Assembly: GCA_964606895.1 (NCBI GenBank)
Contig: CAZSHX010000007.1
Coordinates: 19,464-83,463, forward strand
DNA: 64,000 nt
Origin: CAZSHX01 sp964606895
GTDB lineage: Bacteria; Bacteroidota; Ignavibacteria; Kapaibacteriales; UBA2268
Reading direction: 5' to 3'
Positions 9,204 through 18,575 of the stretch are shown here, one piece after another. The notes beneath the pieces were generated by a model. It saw nothing but the letters and a program-made list of their open reading frames with translations, made no database searches and was not told the DNA's origin. Within the stretch, counting starts at the first letter, position 1; every line of letters begins with the position of its first letter. The translations under genes and the position numbers were made by a program.

Positions 9204-9245
9204 TAAATCGGCTGTTCTGAAAATGAACAGCCGATTTATAATTTT
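9204..9245 (+). terminator. Rho-independent terminator after the FKBP gene
   Basis: There is a perfect 14-bp stem, TAAATCGGCTGTTC (9204-9217) with GAACAGCCGATTTA (9225-9238), and a 7-nt loop. A T-rich stretch follows. Confidence 0.85.
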
Positions 9246-9341
9246 AAACCGGATTGTTTAACGCTCTGATTCAGTAAAGATAATACTATAGAGTTAATGA
9301 AGATATAGAATTATTGTTTTTCAAACTAAAATTTTGCATTC

Positions 9342-10520
9342 ATGGAACTAACTGAGAATAAGAATACTTCCCAAAACATTTTCGACAGCTTAAGCATTTT
9401 AGTTTTATTAATGAGGTTTAAATGGCTGATTATGTTATTTGTCATCGTAGTTACAGGCATAACAGCATATTTGGCATTTCAGATACCAAATCTATATACA
9501 GCAACCGTAAATGCCGTTCCTCCAAAGACTTCCGGTTCGGCTTTTGAAAGTATGATGGGCAATATTTCTTCTGCTCTGAAAGATTTTGGACTATCAAAAA
9601 TTGGCGGTAAAAGTGAAGGTAGTTATTCATTTCTTGTTGTACTGGATAGTCGTACAGTTAAAGATAGCATTATCAAACAGTTCGACCTCTCAAAAGTTTA
9701 TAACATACCCTCTTCAAAAATGTCTCTGGTAAGAAAACAATTGGAAGATTATTTAAATATAACAGTTGAAATGGAAGGAAATTATACAATTTCTGTAACT
9801 GACCGGGATCCGAAACGAGCCGCAGATATTGCTAATGCTTACGTTAGTATTTCAAATGCTGTATCTCAAAAGATATTCCATAATGAATCACGAATTAATA
9901 AACAATATCTTGAAGACAGGCTTACAGGTATTAACAGAGCATTAACAGATATTTCAAATGCCCTACAACTTTATTCATCAAAAAATATGGTATTTTCGCC
10001 TCAAGATCAGGCAAAAAGTGTGACTACTGCCCTTGGAGAACTTCGTGCAGAAATAATGAAACAGGAAATTGCAGAACAAATGCTGATTAACAAATTTGGA
10101 GTAAATGACCCTTATACTCAGCAACAAAGATTTGTTATTGAGGAATTAAAGAAGAAATTGTCTTCTGCAACCAAAGAACCCGGATTTGCCGGCAACTTCC
10201 CGCTTTCTGAGGCGGCTAAAGTAGGTATGGACTACATGAAACTTTACACAGAGTTTGAAGCATATTCAAAAGTAAAAGCCTTTTTGCTCCCAATGCTCGA
10301 GGAAGCAAAGCTTAATGAATACAGAATGACCGAAACCATTTTTATTATTGATAAAGCCATTCCTCCGGATAAAAAATCTGAACCTAAGAGATCAGTTATT
10401 TTATTGGGTGGTTTTTTGGGGTCTATTGCTTTTTCCCTGATTTTTGTGGTTCTAATGGATGCTTTGAAAACCTTGAGTAAGAACTACAGAATAAGAAAAG
10501 CAGAACTTTCAAAGAAATAA
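9342..10520 (+). CDS. Wzz-type polysaccharide chain-length determinant / co-polymerase
   Basis: The protein has a cytoplasmic N-terminus, one membrane helix (about 28-50, WLIMLFVIVVTGITAYLAF), a long periplasmic region with coiled-coil segments, and a second membrane helix near the end (SVILLGGFLGSIAFSLIFVV). This is the Wzz/PCP topology. The motif PPDKKSEPKRSVILL just before the second helix is the family's proline-rich signature. No tyrosine-kinase domain is attached, so it is a PCP-1-like form that sets glycan length rather than a Wzc kinase. It abuts an O-antigen ligase/polymerase-like gene with one base between them. Glycosyltransferases are not present here, so the rest of the pathway is elsewhere. 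Confidence 0.85.
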   Translation: MELTENKNTSQNIFDSLSILVLLMRFKWLIMLFVIVVTGITAYLAFQIPNLYTATVNAVPPKTSGSAFESMMGNISSALKDFGLSKIGGKSEGSYSFLVVLDSRTVKDSIIKQFDLSKVYNIPSSKMSLVRKQLEDYLNITVEMEGNYTISVTDRDPKRAADIANAYVSISNAVSQKIFHNESRINKQYLEDRLTGINRALTDISNALQLYSSKNMVFSPQDQAKSVTTALGELRAEIMKQEIAEQMLINKFGVNDPYTQQQRFVIEELKKKLSSATKEPGFAGNFPLSEAAKVGMDYMKLYTEFEAYSKVKAFLLPMLEEAKLNEYRMTETIFIIDKAIPPDKKSEPKRSVILLGGFLGSIAFSLIFVVLMDALKTLSKNYRIRKAELSKK

Positions 10521-10521
10521 G

Positions 10522-11976
10522 ATGGTAATCAATAACGTAAATAGCATTTCTGCTTTCTTTTTTGAAAGAAATTTCAGATTGTTATCCATTCTATTTGTTT
10601 TATTTTTTCTTATTTCCACCGGAGTGTTTCTTTGGCTCGGCATTAATCAGAGTGCCGGTTTAATTGTATTAGGGATTATTATTGGTATTCCATTTTTGTA
10701 TTTGTGTATAAAAATTCCAAAATTCTGGATCTTTTCTATAGCGGCTACATCAGCCATTTTTTTTAAACAGGGCGGTGATGACATTAGTGCATTGGAAATC
10801 ATTCAAGGTGGTTTTTTCTGTGGAAGTGTATTCTTTTGGATTTCTTGGATGATTTTTATTAAAAGAGAAAAAATCGTACGTAATTTTGCGGATTGGTCTA
10901 TTTTATTTTTTTTCTTATTTCTTATACTTACTCTCCCTCTCTCAATGTTGAATGGTAACATCTTTATTAATTGGACAAGAGAATATATCCTTTTTTCCAT
11001 AATTTTGCTTTATTTCCCTATTAGACATTACTTTGATGATAAAAAAGATCTTATTATACTGCTTGTAATTTTTATGCTTTCAATTTCAGTTAGCGGCATT
11101 CAACAATTAATTTTCTACAAACAAAATGCTATAAAAGAGGCTGTCTATGCTTACCAGCTTGGTTCATCAGCAAGATTTAACCAATCAATTCTTTCGATGG
11201 CAGTTATTGGAGGATTTCTATTCTCACTTTTCCCAAAGAAATTGTGGCAAAAATTGTCAATTCTGATGTTTACTTGTCTTTCAACAGTTGCACTTATCGT
11301 AAGCTTTTCGAGAACATTCTGGATTATGGTTTTTTTTGCTATTGTTTTGTCCTGGTTCTACTTCCCAAAAGAATTCCGGTGGAGAGCTTTGGTCAACTCC
11401 GGGATTATTCTGATAACAATAACTATTGGTATATTATTTGTTTTCAAAAATAATTCTCAATATGTTTTTAAAATTATTGAAAGAAGAATAAGCTCTGCAG
11501 GTTCCGGCACAAAAGATCTTTCAGTTAAAATGAGATTTAAAGAATATGAGTCTGTTTGGTCAAGTATTTCCAAATACCCGTTAGGAGGCACAGGACTTGG
11601 CACTGTTCATGAGTATATGCAACCGATTGATTTGGTAACAATCAGAACATTAAATATTCACAACGGATATTTGTTTTTAATTTTCAGGCTTGGTTACCCT
11701 TTAGTGTTTTTCTTTGTATTCCCATTAATTTTTTACATTTTCAAAGCGAATAAGCTTGCTTTAAAAACTAAAGATCCCTTTTATAAACTACTTTTGCTAA
11801 TCTCTATGACATCATTACTTTTAATGATGGGAGCAAATTTTCTTGCGATGGTATTTAATGCTCGAGATGGTATTTTCGTGATATTACTTTCTTTAGCATT
11901 TATTGGAATATGCGAAAAGAAGATTTTGAGCGGGAATAATGAAAATACTGAAGTAATTTTGAAGGAAATATATTAA
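10522..11976 (+). CDS. O-antigen ligase/polymerase family membrane protein (WaaL/Wzy type)
   Basis: This is a very hydrophobic protein of 484 residues with roughly 11-12 predicted membrane helices. A larger periplasmic loop around 330-375 contains the pattern YPLGGTGLGTVHEYM and, further on, NIHNGYLFLIFRLGYP. It corresponds to the Wzy_C/O-antigen ligase domain, including the conserved histidine-asparagine (HN) near the end of the loop. Such proteins polymerise or transfer lipid-linked glycans at the periplasmic face. The start follows the Wzz-like stop directly, so the two are translationally coupled and should act on the same polymer. Ligase and polymerase cannot be told apart from sequence. 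Confidence 0.8.
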   Translation: MVINNVNSISAFFFERNFRLLSILFVLFFLISTGVFLWLGINQSAGLIVLGIIIGIPFLYLCIKIPKFWIFSIAATSAIFFKQGGDDISALEIIQGGFFCGSVFFWISWMIFIKREKIVRNFADWSILFFFLFLILTLPLSMLNGNIFINWTREYILFSIILLYFPIRHYFDDKKDLIILLVIFMLSISVSGIQQLIFYKQNAIKEAVYAYQLGSSARFNQSILSMAVIGGFLFSLFPKKLWQKLSILMFTCLSTVALIVSFSRTFWIMVFFAIVLSWFYFPKEFRWRALVNSGIILITITIGILFVFKNNSQYVFKIIERRISSAGSGTKDLSVKMRFKEYESVWSSISKYPLGGTGLGTVHEYMQPIDLVTIRTLNIHNGYLFLIFRLGYPLVFFFVFPLIFYIFKANKLALKTKDPFYKLLLLISMTSLLLMMGANFLAMVFNARDGIFVILLSLAFIGICEKKILSGNNENTEVILKEIY

Positions 11977-12062
11977 ATACAGATTTCTTTTTGTTGTTTG
12001 AATTTTTTTTTATAAATTATGTTTAGTTAAGACTAAATTTTTATATTTTACTTGGAGGTTAT

Positions 12063-13193
12063 ATGCAAAGAATAAAATTACCAATTCTATTCTGCTTGGT
12101 TCTCTTCTGTATGGCATTTTTAAATCAAATAGATGTTAGAGCAGGAGAGCCGATTACTATTAGTAAGAATTTTACTTTATTCACATCCAAAAATATGCAG
12201 GGGTTTTTTAAACCGCTGTTTACTTCTATTGAGCAGAGTTTCAACTCAAATATTTATACCACGGCACAATATCCCCAAAAGTTTTACTTTGGACTGGATT
12301 TTTCTGCTATGGGTATGTTTATTCCTGATGGTCAGAGAAACTTTAATGCCGAGAGACCAGATATGTATGGCAGAACTGACATCGTTAAAACTGCCGAGGT
12401 TCGTGGAAGCGGGATATTGAGAGATGTTACCAATGAGAATCTTCAGCCAACCGTTTATGGTGGAACATCAACTGCGATATTTGCAGTACCACAAGTTTTA
12501 AACTCAAAGGATACAGTTTATAAATCAACAGCATTTGTTGATGGCAACAATATCTCATTTATGTCAGGAATACCCACAATCCAGTTGATTTTTGGTATTC
12601 CAACAAGAACTGAACTTAGATTCAGATTCTGGGGAGCCCCCGTCCAAGGCGAGTCCTTATGGTATTACGGCATTTTATTAAACCAGCAGTTAGACCACTT
12701 TTTCAAGCTGTTCCCGAAAGAATACAACATGGCTCTCGCTTTGAATGGCGGATATCATTCATTGTCAAGAGACCCGGGATTGAGTCTTTCCTCATGGAAT
12801 GTTGGCTTGCATTTCAGCAAGATATGGGATTACGAAAAATCAGGAAAAATCACCGGATATTTTGGTTTCCAGCTTGAAAATATGAGTGGCACTTTTGAAG
12901 CAGTAAAAGATACTACGGGAATGACAGCTAAGGATTTTGTGGACAGCCCTTATGAAGAACTGAGAAATCCTAAAAAATATAAAACTCTCAAATTCGACAT
13001 AGAAAGCTTGAATAAGTATAGAATAATGCTTGGTTTTTCATATAAAATTTCATTCCTGGAACTCCACGGAGATATTGCTTATGCTTCCCAGCCTATTCTT
13101 ACTGCAGGACTTACATTCTGGCTTGGTAGTTTCGGCGGCAAAAGAGATATCGAACCCGGCGAGAGAATTGAAAAAATTGAAGAAGGTCGTTAA
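12063..13193 (+). CDS. Predicted outer-membrane beta-barrel protein, function unknown
   Basis: A strong GGAGG ribosome site precedes the ATG, and a signal peptide ends near residue 27. The mature protein has the amphipathic, Gly/aromatic-rich strands of an outer-membrane barrel, for example MSGIPTIQLIFGIPTRTELR, ALALNGGYHSL and FLELHGDIAYASQPILTAGL. It also has a conserved-looking QPTVYGGTSTAIFA segment near 130. The general pattern resembles DUF6588-like proteins, but I do not rely on that. The next gene, a lipoprotein, follows after 30 bp and the pair ends at a strong terminator, so they form a small envelope operon. No substrate can be inferred. Confidence 0.6.
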   Translation: MQRIKLPILFCLVLFCMAFLNQIDVRAGEPITISKNFTLFTSKNMQGFFKPLFTSIEQSFNSNIYTTAQYPQKFYFGLDFSAMGMFIPDGQRNFNAERPDMYGRTDIVKTAEVRGSGILRDVTNENLQPTVYGGTSTAIFAVPQVLNSKDTVYKSTAFVDGNNISFMSGIPTIQLIFGIPTRTELRFRFWGAPVQGESLWYYGILLNQQLDHFFKLFPKEYNMALALNGGYHSLSRDPGLSLSSWNVGLHFSKIWDYEKSGKITGYFGFQLENMSGTFEAVKDTTGMTAKDFVDSPYEELRNPKKYKTLKFDIESLNKYRIMLGFSYKISFLELHGDIAYASQPILTAGLTFWLGSFGGKRDIEPGERIEKIEEGR

Positions 13194-13223
13194 TAATTTA
13201 AGAATTTAACTAAGGAAAATATA

Positions 13224-13910
13224 ATGAAAAAGAATTTCTCAATCAATACACTATTAGCTGTTTTTGCAGTTATCTTTCTTGCAGGTTGCTATTCTGATAC
13301 TATTAACTCGCTAAAAACATTTAAATTTCAACTGCCAATTGATTTCGACCAGACATATCATGACAGAACTGCTCCAGATACTTCAATTGATTTTACAAAT
13401 CTTGAAAAATACAAAGATTTCCGCGACAACAAAGACAGAATTAAAAAAGCAGAAATACTATCATTCAATTATTGGATGGATACTTTGGTTGTAGGTGGAA
13501 CCCCATTTAAACCTTATGACCCCGGCAATAAGTATTACTTTGACTATACCAAGAATCAAGGAAACAATGTACTTGAGTTTACATTTATCAAATTCTATCT
13601 GGTTTTTGCCAAACCGGCATATCCATATAATAATGATCCTTATGATTCCCGTAATTGGCAGTTAGATCCTCTTTCAGAGTGGCATTTGCTTGGTGAGTTT
13701 AAAAATGTCAATGTTGCAAATTATTTCAGAATGCCCCAGAATATTCTTCAGGTAGATGAAACAACAATGCAGGTTATTTCTGATGCAATTAAAGTGAGAC
13801 CGCAGTTCTTTACAGTTACCGAATATAGTGCAACCACCGGTGGTGAAAAGAAATTCGATTACATCCGGTCGGGACATAATATCATAATCCGCTTCGAAGT
13901 AGATTTATAA
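13224..13910 (+). CDS. Unrecognised lipoprotein
   Basis: The N-terminus has a lipoprotein signal (NTLLAVFAVIFLAGCYSD) with lipobox LAGC. The 228-residue mature part is rich in aromatic residues, Asn and Asp, and probably beta-structured (KTFKFQLPIDFDQTYHD, LEFTFIKFYLVFAKPAYPY, NIIIRFEVDL). I recognise no known family. It is the second gene of a two-gene operon after a barrel-like outer-membrane protein, and it is followed directly by a rho-independent terminator. A partner role for the barrel, for instance as a periplasmic or surface lipoprotein, is only inference from the arrangement. Confidence 0.6.
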   Translation: MKKNFSINTLLAVFAVIFLAGCYSDTINSLKTFKFQLPIDFDQTYHDRTAPDTSIDFTNLEKYKDFRDNKDRIKKAEILSFNYWMDTLVVGGTPFKPYDPGNKYYFDYTKNQGNNVLEFTFIKFYLVFAKPAYPYNNDPYDSRNWQLDPLSEWHLLGEFKNVNVANYFRMPQNILQVDETTMQVISDAIKVRPQFFTVTEYSATTGGEKKFDYIRSGHNIIIRFEVDL

Positions 13911-13928
13911 AGTCAATAAAATTGATTC

Positions 13929-13968
13929 AAAGCAGTCATTAGCTATGTTGATGACTGCTTTTTTTTAT
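13929..13968 (+). terminator. Rho-independent terminator after the barrel/lipoprotein pair
   Basis: AAAGCAGTCAT (13929-13939) pairs perfectly with ATGACTGCTTT (13951-13961) and is followed by a run of T. Confidence 0.9.
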
Positions 13969-13979
13969 TTGGAAATACA

Positions 13980-14930
13980 ATGAATTTAAAATTTAGACTA
14001 TGTACTATCGCTTTTTCTTTTCTCATTCTGGGAAATTTTTATGCATTTTCCCAAACTGACACAAACTCGACCTCAATCACAAGAAGCACAGATACTGTTT
14101 GCTTCAAGTATTCTTTCGAAAAAGGTGACACTTTAACTTATTCTATTGTTTCTATGGACAGTATTGCTATTAATTTTGGTGCACCATTAATCAAATCAAG
14201 AAATGAACTTCTGATGGTTGTGTGCGATTCTGTCAGCACCAGAGGCTCTTTCTTTCTTACTTTAGAATTGATTGATTATGTCGGTTTTGAGAATTATGGA
14301 GCAAGTTCGAACAAAGAAATTAAAGAAACACCTTGGAAGGGCAGAAGTGTTCAGATAGAGATTGATTCTCTCGGAAAGCGGCTTTCGTGGAGTGTTGATG
14401 ATTCTACTAAAGGAGCGATGTCAACCGGAGGAGCATTTCAACCATACTTATTTTTCTGGTTCAAGGAATCCTGCAAGATTGTGGACGAAACGTGGATGGT
14501 TCAATCAATGGATGAATTGCCCGAAAATGGAATTCCGGTACCCGCCATGAACCAATCAACACTGTTCCGTGCAAGAAAAAACCTTGATACTTTGAATGAA
14601 AAATGTTCGAGTTTTGAATTTATTAAAACAGGACAGGGAAGTGTTCGAGTGAATGATGGAAAGACAAGTATGCTGGTTTCCTCAATAATAAATTCATTCG
14701 GAGTTTTGGACATCAGCATTGAAAAGAAAATTCCCGTTCATTTTTATTATACAGTCGAACAAAAACTTACCATACAAGTAGCACCCGATGATAAACAGCA
14801 AGGATGGCACTACATAACTTCCAACTTTACATTACATCAGTTTAAGAAACTCGACATGGAAGCAGTTAAAAGGATGGAAGCGGAAAAAGCCCGAAAAGAA
14901 TTGCTGAAAAAAGGAAAGAAGAAAAAATAA
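13980..14930 (+). CDS. Secreted protein of unknown function
   Basis: The protein has 316 residues with a signal peptide (about 1-25, cleaved after YAFSQ), then a beta-rich body beginning YSFEKGDTLTYSIVSMDSI. The opening resembles proteins annotated in FCB bacteria as DUF6263-like secreted proteins, but I cannot confirm the family. The C-terminus is a charged helix rich in Lys and Glu (MEAEKARKELLKKGKKKK), unlike a T9SS sorting domain, so the protein is probably periplasmic. It starts 12 bp after the preceding terminator and converges on the adenylate cyclase gene, with only 16 bp between stops. Function unknown. Confidence 0.5.
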   Translation: MNLKFRLCTIAFSFLILGNFYAFSQTDTNSTSITRSTDTVCFKYSFEKGDTLTYSIVSMDSIAINFGAPLIKSRNELLMVVCDSVSTRGSFFLTLELIDYVGFENYGASSNKEIKETPWKGRSVQIEIDSLGKRLSWSVDDSTKGAMSTGGAFQPYLFFWFKESCKIVDETWMVQSMDELPENGIPVPAMNQSTLFRARKNLDTLNEKCSSFEFIKTGQGSVRVNDGKTSMLVSSIINSFGVLDISIEKKIPVHFYYTVEQKLTIQVAPDDKQQGWHYITSNFTLHQFKKLDMEAVKRMEAEKARKELLKKGKKKK

Positions 14931-14946
14931 GTATAAATTTCATATT

Positions 14947-17043
14947 TTAACACTCAAGAAACCAAGTTTTCATTTTTCCTTTGCCTTTGATATCTATTTC
15001 TCCTCGTTCGATAAATCTTAGATTTTCTGATTTAGCACAATAGATATTGCTCTCTTTAATTTTTTGCAGATTGCATTTATTCTTGAATCTATCTGTCACC
15101 TGAATTTTACCTACAACACCATTTTCCTCCATACGGCTTGCAGTATTAACAGTATCGCCCCACAAATCATAAATGAACTTTTGCTCGCCAATCACGCCGG
15201 CTACAACAGGTCCGCAATCTATACCGATTCTGAAACGGAAAACAAGACCAGATTCTGATTTATAGTCATTTACAGCCCTGATTGTTTCAAGTGCCATACT
15301 TGCAATTGCTTCAGCATGGTCTTCTCTGCTTTTCGGAATACCTGAAGCCGCCATATAACAGTCTCCTATGGTTTTAATTTTTTCAACTCCATACTTCGCT
15401 GATATTTTGTCGTACAAAGTAAATATTTTATTTAATTCCACCACCATTAAATCTGCCGGTGAGCCTGCACTCATCAAAGTAAATTCGGAGATATCAATGA
15501 AAATCACGCTGGCTTCTTCGAAACTATCCGCGATTGTTGTTTCGCCTCCAATAAGCCTGTCAGCAATAGATTCAGGAAGTATATTCAACAGCAGATCATG
15601 TGATTTTTTCTGCTCTATTGAAACCTCAATATTTTTTTGAGAAAGCTCAAGATTACTTTTTTTCTTTACATTATAAAGATGATAAAGAACAAAGGCTAAT
15701 ATTCCAATAAGTATGAAACCGACAATGAAGGAAATTAGAAATGTTAGAAGAGTCCTTCTTTCGGAATTTAACTGTTCTTCCTTTATTTCATTTTCATATT
15801 TCATTTCACTTCTGCCCATATCCCTGGCTTTTTGCTGATTTGTCATTGAATCTTTTGTTTCCACATAAAGAGTACTGAATTCATAAGCCGCTCGAAAATC
15901 ATTTTTATCAGAATTGATTAGTGACAAATAATAATAGCCAAATTGCATCCAGTACCAATTATTTAATTTTTCAGACAATTTAACTCCTTCAGAAAAATAT
16001 TTCTCAGCACTATCTAACTTGCAAATCTCATAGAATGCATCTCCGGTATAATATTCAGCTATTATTTTATCTTCATCATTACCAATTGATAGTGCAATTT
16101 CCAAAGCCTTTCTGCAATATTGAAAAGCCTCTTTGGTTTTTTTCAATTCGAGATATGCTTTGCCGATATTAGCATATAATGTTGCTTTCTTGGCTGTTTC
16201 TCTAATTTCAGAATATATTGCTACAGCCTTAAAGTAGTTATTTAAGGCTTCTTCAAATTTCAATTCATCTGCATAAATAATAGCAAGATTTGTCAAATAT
16301 GCGGCTTGCTGACTTTTGTCTTTTATCTTATCCGCAATTTCGATTGCTTTTTGGAAATAGGATTTTGCTGTTTTGGAATCATCCTGCCTTAGATAAACAA
16401 AACCAATATTATTATTAACCAACATTTTTCCGGTTTGATAATTCATATTTTCTGAAATTGTCAATCCCTTATAAAGAAAGTCCATCGCCCGCGAAAATGC
16501 TCCTATATCAATATAAACATTAGAAATTCTGATTATTGAAAGTATTTCCTTCTGATATGCTTTTAACTCCGAATAATTATTCTGAGCAGACTTCAAATAC
16601 ATCAATGCATTATCTATATCTGAAATTTGATAGAAATATGAACCAACTTCAAGTTTTAGATCAGCAACCATAATTTTATCATTGGCTTTTTCGGCTGTGG
16701 CTACAGCTTTTTGGATATAATCAAAACCAATTTTTGGCTGTTTCTTGTAAATATTAGCAAATCCTATATGCATCAGTGAAAAAGCCTTTCCTTCTGTATA
16801 ATTTATACTCTCGGCAATCTTCAAGGCTAACCGGGAATAGCGGATTGATGAGTCAGGCATGATTTTAAACTTTGACTCAGCTGTCTGATTCAAGTATTTA
16901 ACTTTATTAATATTCTCACTTAATTTTGAATTTTTTCCGGTTTGAGTTTCAGTATCGGCAAAGAGATATGGCATCTGAAATCCAAAAATCAGAAATAAAA
17001 AGACAAACAAGAACACCAGACTATTTTTAATGTTTTTAATCAT
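14947..17043 (-). CDS. Membrane-anchored class III adenylate cyclase with extracytoplasmic TPR sensor
   Basis: The layout is a signal or membrane segment (about 8-28), about 9 TPR units (roughly 45-390, e.g. NNNIGFVYLRQDDSKTAKSY), a membrane helix (LLTFLISFIVGFILIGILAF), a short coiled coil and a class III cyclase domain (about 490-670). Both metal aspartates are present (Asp517 in FIDISEF, Asp561 in TIGDCYM). The base-specifying pair is Lys557 and Asp626 (YDLWG), the adenylate rather than guanylate combination. The transition-state residues Asn633 and Arg637 (TVNTASRM) are intact. A single chain carries all the residues, so a homodimer would have two active sites. The likely product is cAMP. 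The ligand of the TPR region is unknown. It diverges from the three-paralogue cluster. Confidence 0.88.
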   Translation of the reverse strand: MIKNIKNSLVFLFVFLFLIFGFQMPYLFADTETQTGKNSKLSENINKVKYLNQTAESKFKIMPDSSIRYSRLALKIAESINYTEGKAFSLMHIGFANIYKKQPKIGFDYIQKAVATAEKANDKIMVADLKLEVGSYFYQISDIDNALMYLKSAQNNYSELKAYQKEILSIIRISNVYIDIGAFSRAMDFLYKGLTISENMNYQTGKMLVNNNIGFVYLRQDDSKTAKSYFQKAIEIADKIKDKSQQAAYLTNLAIIYADELKFEEALNNYFKAVAIYSEIRETAKKATLYANIGKAYLELKKTKEAFQYCRKALEIALSIGNDEDKIIAEYYTGDAFYEICKLDSAEKYFSEGVKLSEKLNNWYWMQFGYYYLSLINSDKNDFRAAYEFSTLYVETKDSMTNQQKARDMGRSEMKYENEIKEEQLNSERRTLLTFLISFIVGFILIGILAFVLYHLYNVKKKSNLELSQKNIEVSIEQKKSHDLLLNILPESIADRLIGGETTIADSFEEASVIFIDISEFTLMSAGSPADLMVVELNKIFTLYDKISAKYGVEKIKTIGDCYMAASGIPKSREDHAEAIASMALETIRAVNDYKSESGLVFRFRIGIDCGPVVAGVIGEQKFIYDLWGDTVNTASRMEENGVVGKIQVTDRFKNKCNLQKIKESNIYCAKSENLRFIERGEIDIKGKGKMKTWFLEC

Positions 17044-17266
17044 AAAAAATTATTTTTGAAACGGTTATATTATTTTTTCCAATATAAAAAAAAACTATTT
17101 TATTTCGCAATTTTTATTTATATTTATTAAATAAAAATTTATAGATAGAAAAGAAGTTTTAGTTTAATAGATTTAAGTTCAATCGTGATTATTGATTAGA
17201 TTTTGTTTTCAAATTCTTAGTTCGTAATAGTTTACAACTTTTTTAAATTTTACAGTGAGGTTTGTT

Positions 17267-17875
17267 ATGGCAAGAAAGAGACTGCCAATGGGTATTCCTA
17301 TCAAATCAGATGGCGGTGTTATCAGGTTAGTACCTGATCAGACGACCGGAGATCATATAATTATCATTACTAACTCCAGGGAGTATCCTGTTCAGGTTAC
17401 TTTGGATCAGTTTGAAAAATTCGATGTTGAGCCTTTTTCATTCGGCGGTGTAATTAAGTATTTCCGAAACGTCGGCGACCACGTTAGTGTTGAAATGACT
17501 CAACTTGATTATGAAGATCCTACTTCCGGCGGTGTTCATGGTTTTGGGCAGGTTGGCGAGGCTGAGCTATTTTTGGATTTATCAAAATTAGCGGCAGGCG
17601 AAACTCAAGTGGTTGAATTACCGGGTCAGAATTATTACCTTGTTGAATTTGATACCGTTACCAGACCGGGAATGATTAACTATGTTTTGGAAACTGAAAT
17701 TTGTGATAATACAACAAAGGTAGAATTTCGTACTTTAAATATTGATTCACCTAAAAATATTGTCATTTATGCCGACATTGTAGAAACAGTATTTCTAATC
17801 CTTCAGAACATTACTCCTGAAGATTTCGATTATAAAGTTTACTCTTTAAAATCATTAACAGTTCATGCTGAATAG
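17267..17875 (+). CDS. Unrecognised PIKS-motif protein, paralogue 1 of 3
   Basis: I start at the ATG at 17267. The GTG at 17255 belongs to the GTGAGG ribosome site. The product has about 202 residues, no signal peptide and no membrane helix. It opens with MARKRLPMGIPIKSDGG, and the segment RLPxGxPIKS recurs in the next two genes. Further shared blocks are GDHIIIITNSREYPVQV (G-[DE]-x-[IVL]-x-[IFL]-x-I-x-N-x-x-E-[YF]-P), a central FGQVGEA and an ending around LQNITPEDFDYKVYSL. It is probably all-beta. I know of no described family. It is the most divergent of the three and lacks the KVTQVGQ repeat of the others. It is separated from the cyclase gene by 223 bp. Confidence 0.7.
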   Translation: MARKRLPMGIPIKSDGGVIRLVPDQTTGDHIIIITNSREYPVQVTLDQFEKFDVEPFSFGGVIKYFRNVGDHVSVEMTQLDYEDPTSGGVHGFGQVGEAELFLDLSKLAAGETQVVELPGQNYYLVEFDTVTRPGMINYVLETEICDNTTKVEFRTLNIDSPKNIVIYADIVETVFLILQNITPEDFDYKVYSLKSLTVHAE

Positions 17876-17919
17876 GGTTTAATTTGAATGATTTTTTTTA
17901 TTTTTTTTAAAGGAAATAT

Positions 17920-18531
17920 ATGGAAGTAAAGTTAAGAAGAGGATTACCTATGGGTGTCCCTATTAAATCAGGAGATAAAATTGGAATTACCTACACAGGA
18001 GAGAACATTTTATTCATAAGAAATGTTTCGGAATTTCCGTGTAAAGTTTCGTGGGCAACTCCATCTTTGCCGCCTATGCCAAATCCAATCGAGATTCAAC
18101 CGAAGGATTATTTTGCTGTCAGGTTCAGTGCCAATATTGACGAACTTATAACTTTTACTATTACAAAAGTTGAGACACCGATTATTGATTCAAATATTTA
18201 TAATCTTATTGCTCAGGTAGGAAAGGTAACTCAGGTTGGTCAGGTAGGAGGATATAACTTGAACCAAAATCAGCCGTTAACAATCCCGATTCCAAATTAT
18301 ACAGGATTTGGAGACTATTTTTTCGAGTTTCAATCACCTTCACCGGTAAATGTATCTGTCAATGTTAAAGAAACAGATTTAACCGGGTTCCAGCTTTATG
18401 ATTTGAAATTTACCGCACAACCAAATATCAAACAAACTTTGTATCAATATCTTGACGATGAACGAACTTTGAATTACATCATGGAGAATTTATCGCCTAC
18501 TTCGACAACTGTTAAAGTTTTTGGTTATTAG
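17920..18531 (+). CDS. Unrecognised PIKS-motif protein, paralogue 2 of 3
   Basis: This 203-residue protein has no signal peptide or membrane helix. It shares with its neighbours the opening RRGLPMGVPIKSGD, the ILFIRNVSEFPCKVSW block, and an IEIQPKDYFAVRF strand. It has the internal near-repeat QVGKVTQVGQVGGYNLN, a GDYFFEFQSPSPVNVSVNV strand pair, and a terminal YLDDERTLNYIMENLSPTST ending in VKVFGY. Spacing to the genes on both sides is 44 bp, consistent with tandem duplication of a whole unit. An AAAGGAA ribosome site precedes the ATG. The fold is probably a beta-sandwich; the function is unknown. Confidence 0.7.
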   Translation: MEVKLRRGLPMGVPIKSGDKIGITYTGENILFIRNVSEFPCKVSWATPSLPPMPNPIEIQPKDYFAVRFSANIDELITFTITKVETPIIDSNIYNLIAQVGKVTQVGQVGGYNLNQNQPLTIPIPNYTGFGDYFFEFQSPSPVNVSVNVKETDLTGFQLYDLKFTAQPNIKQTLYQYLDDERTLNYIMENLSPTSTTVKVFGY

Positions 18532-18575
18532 AGTTTTAAAATCATAGAAATTATTAACAAATTTTAAGGAGAAAA

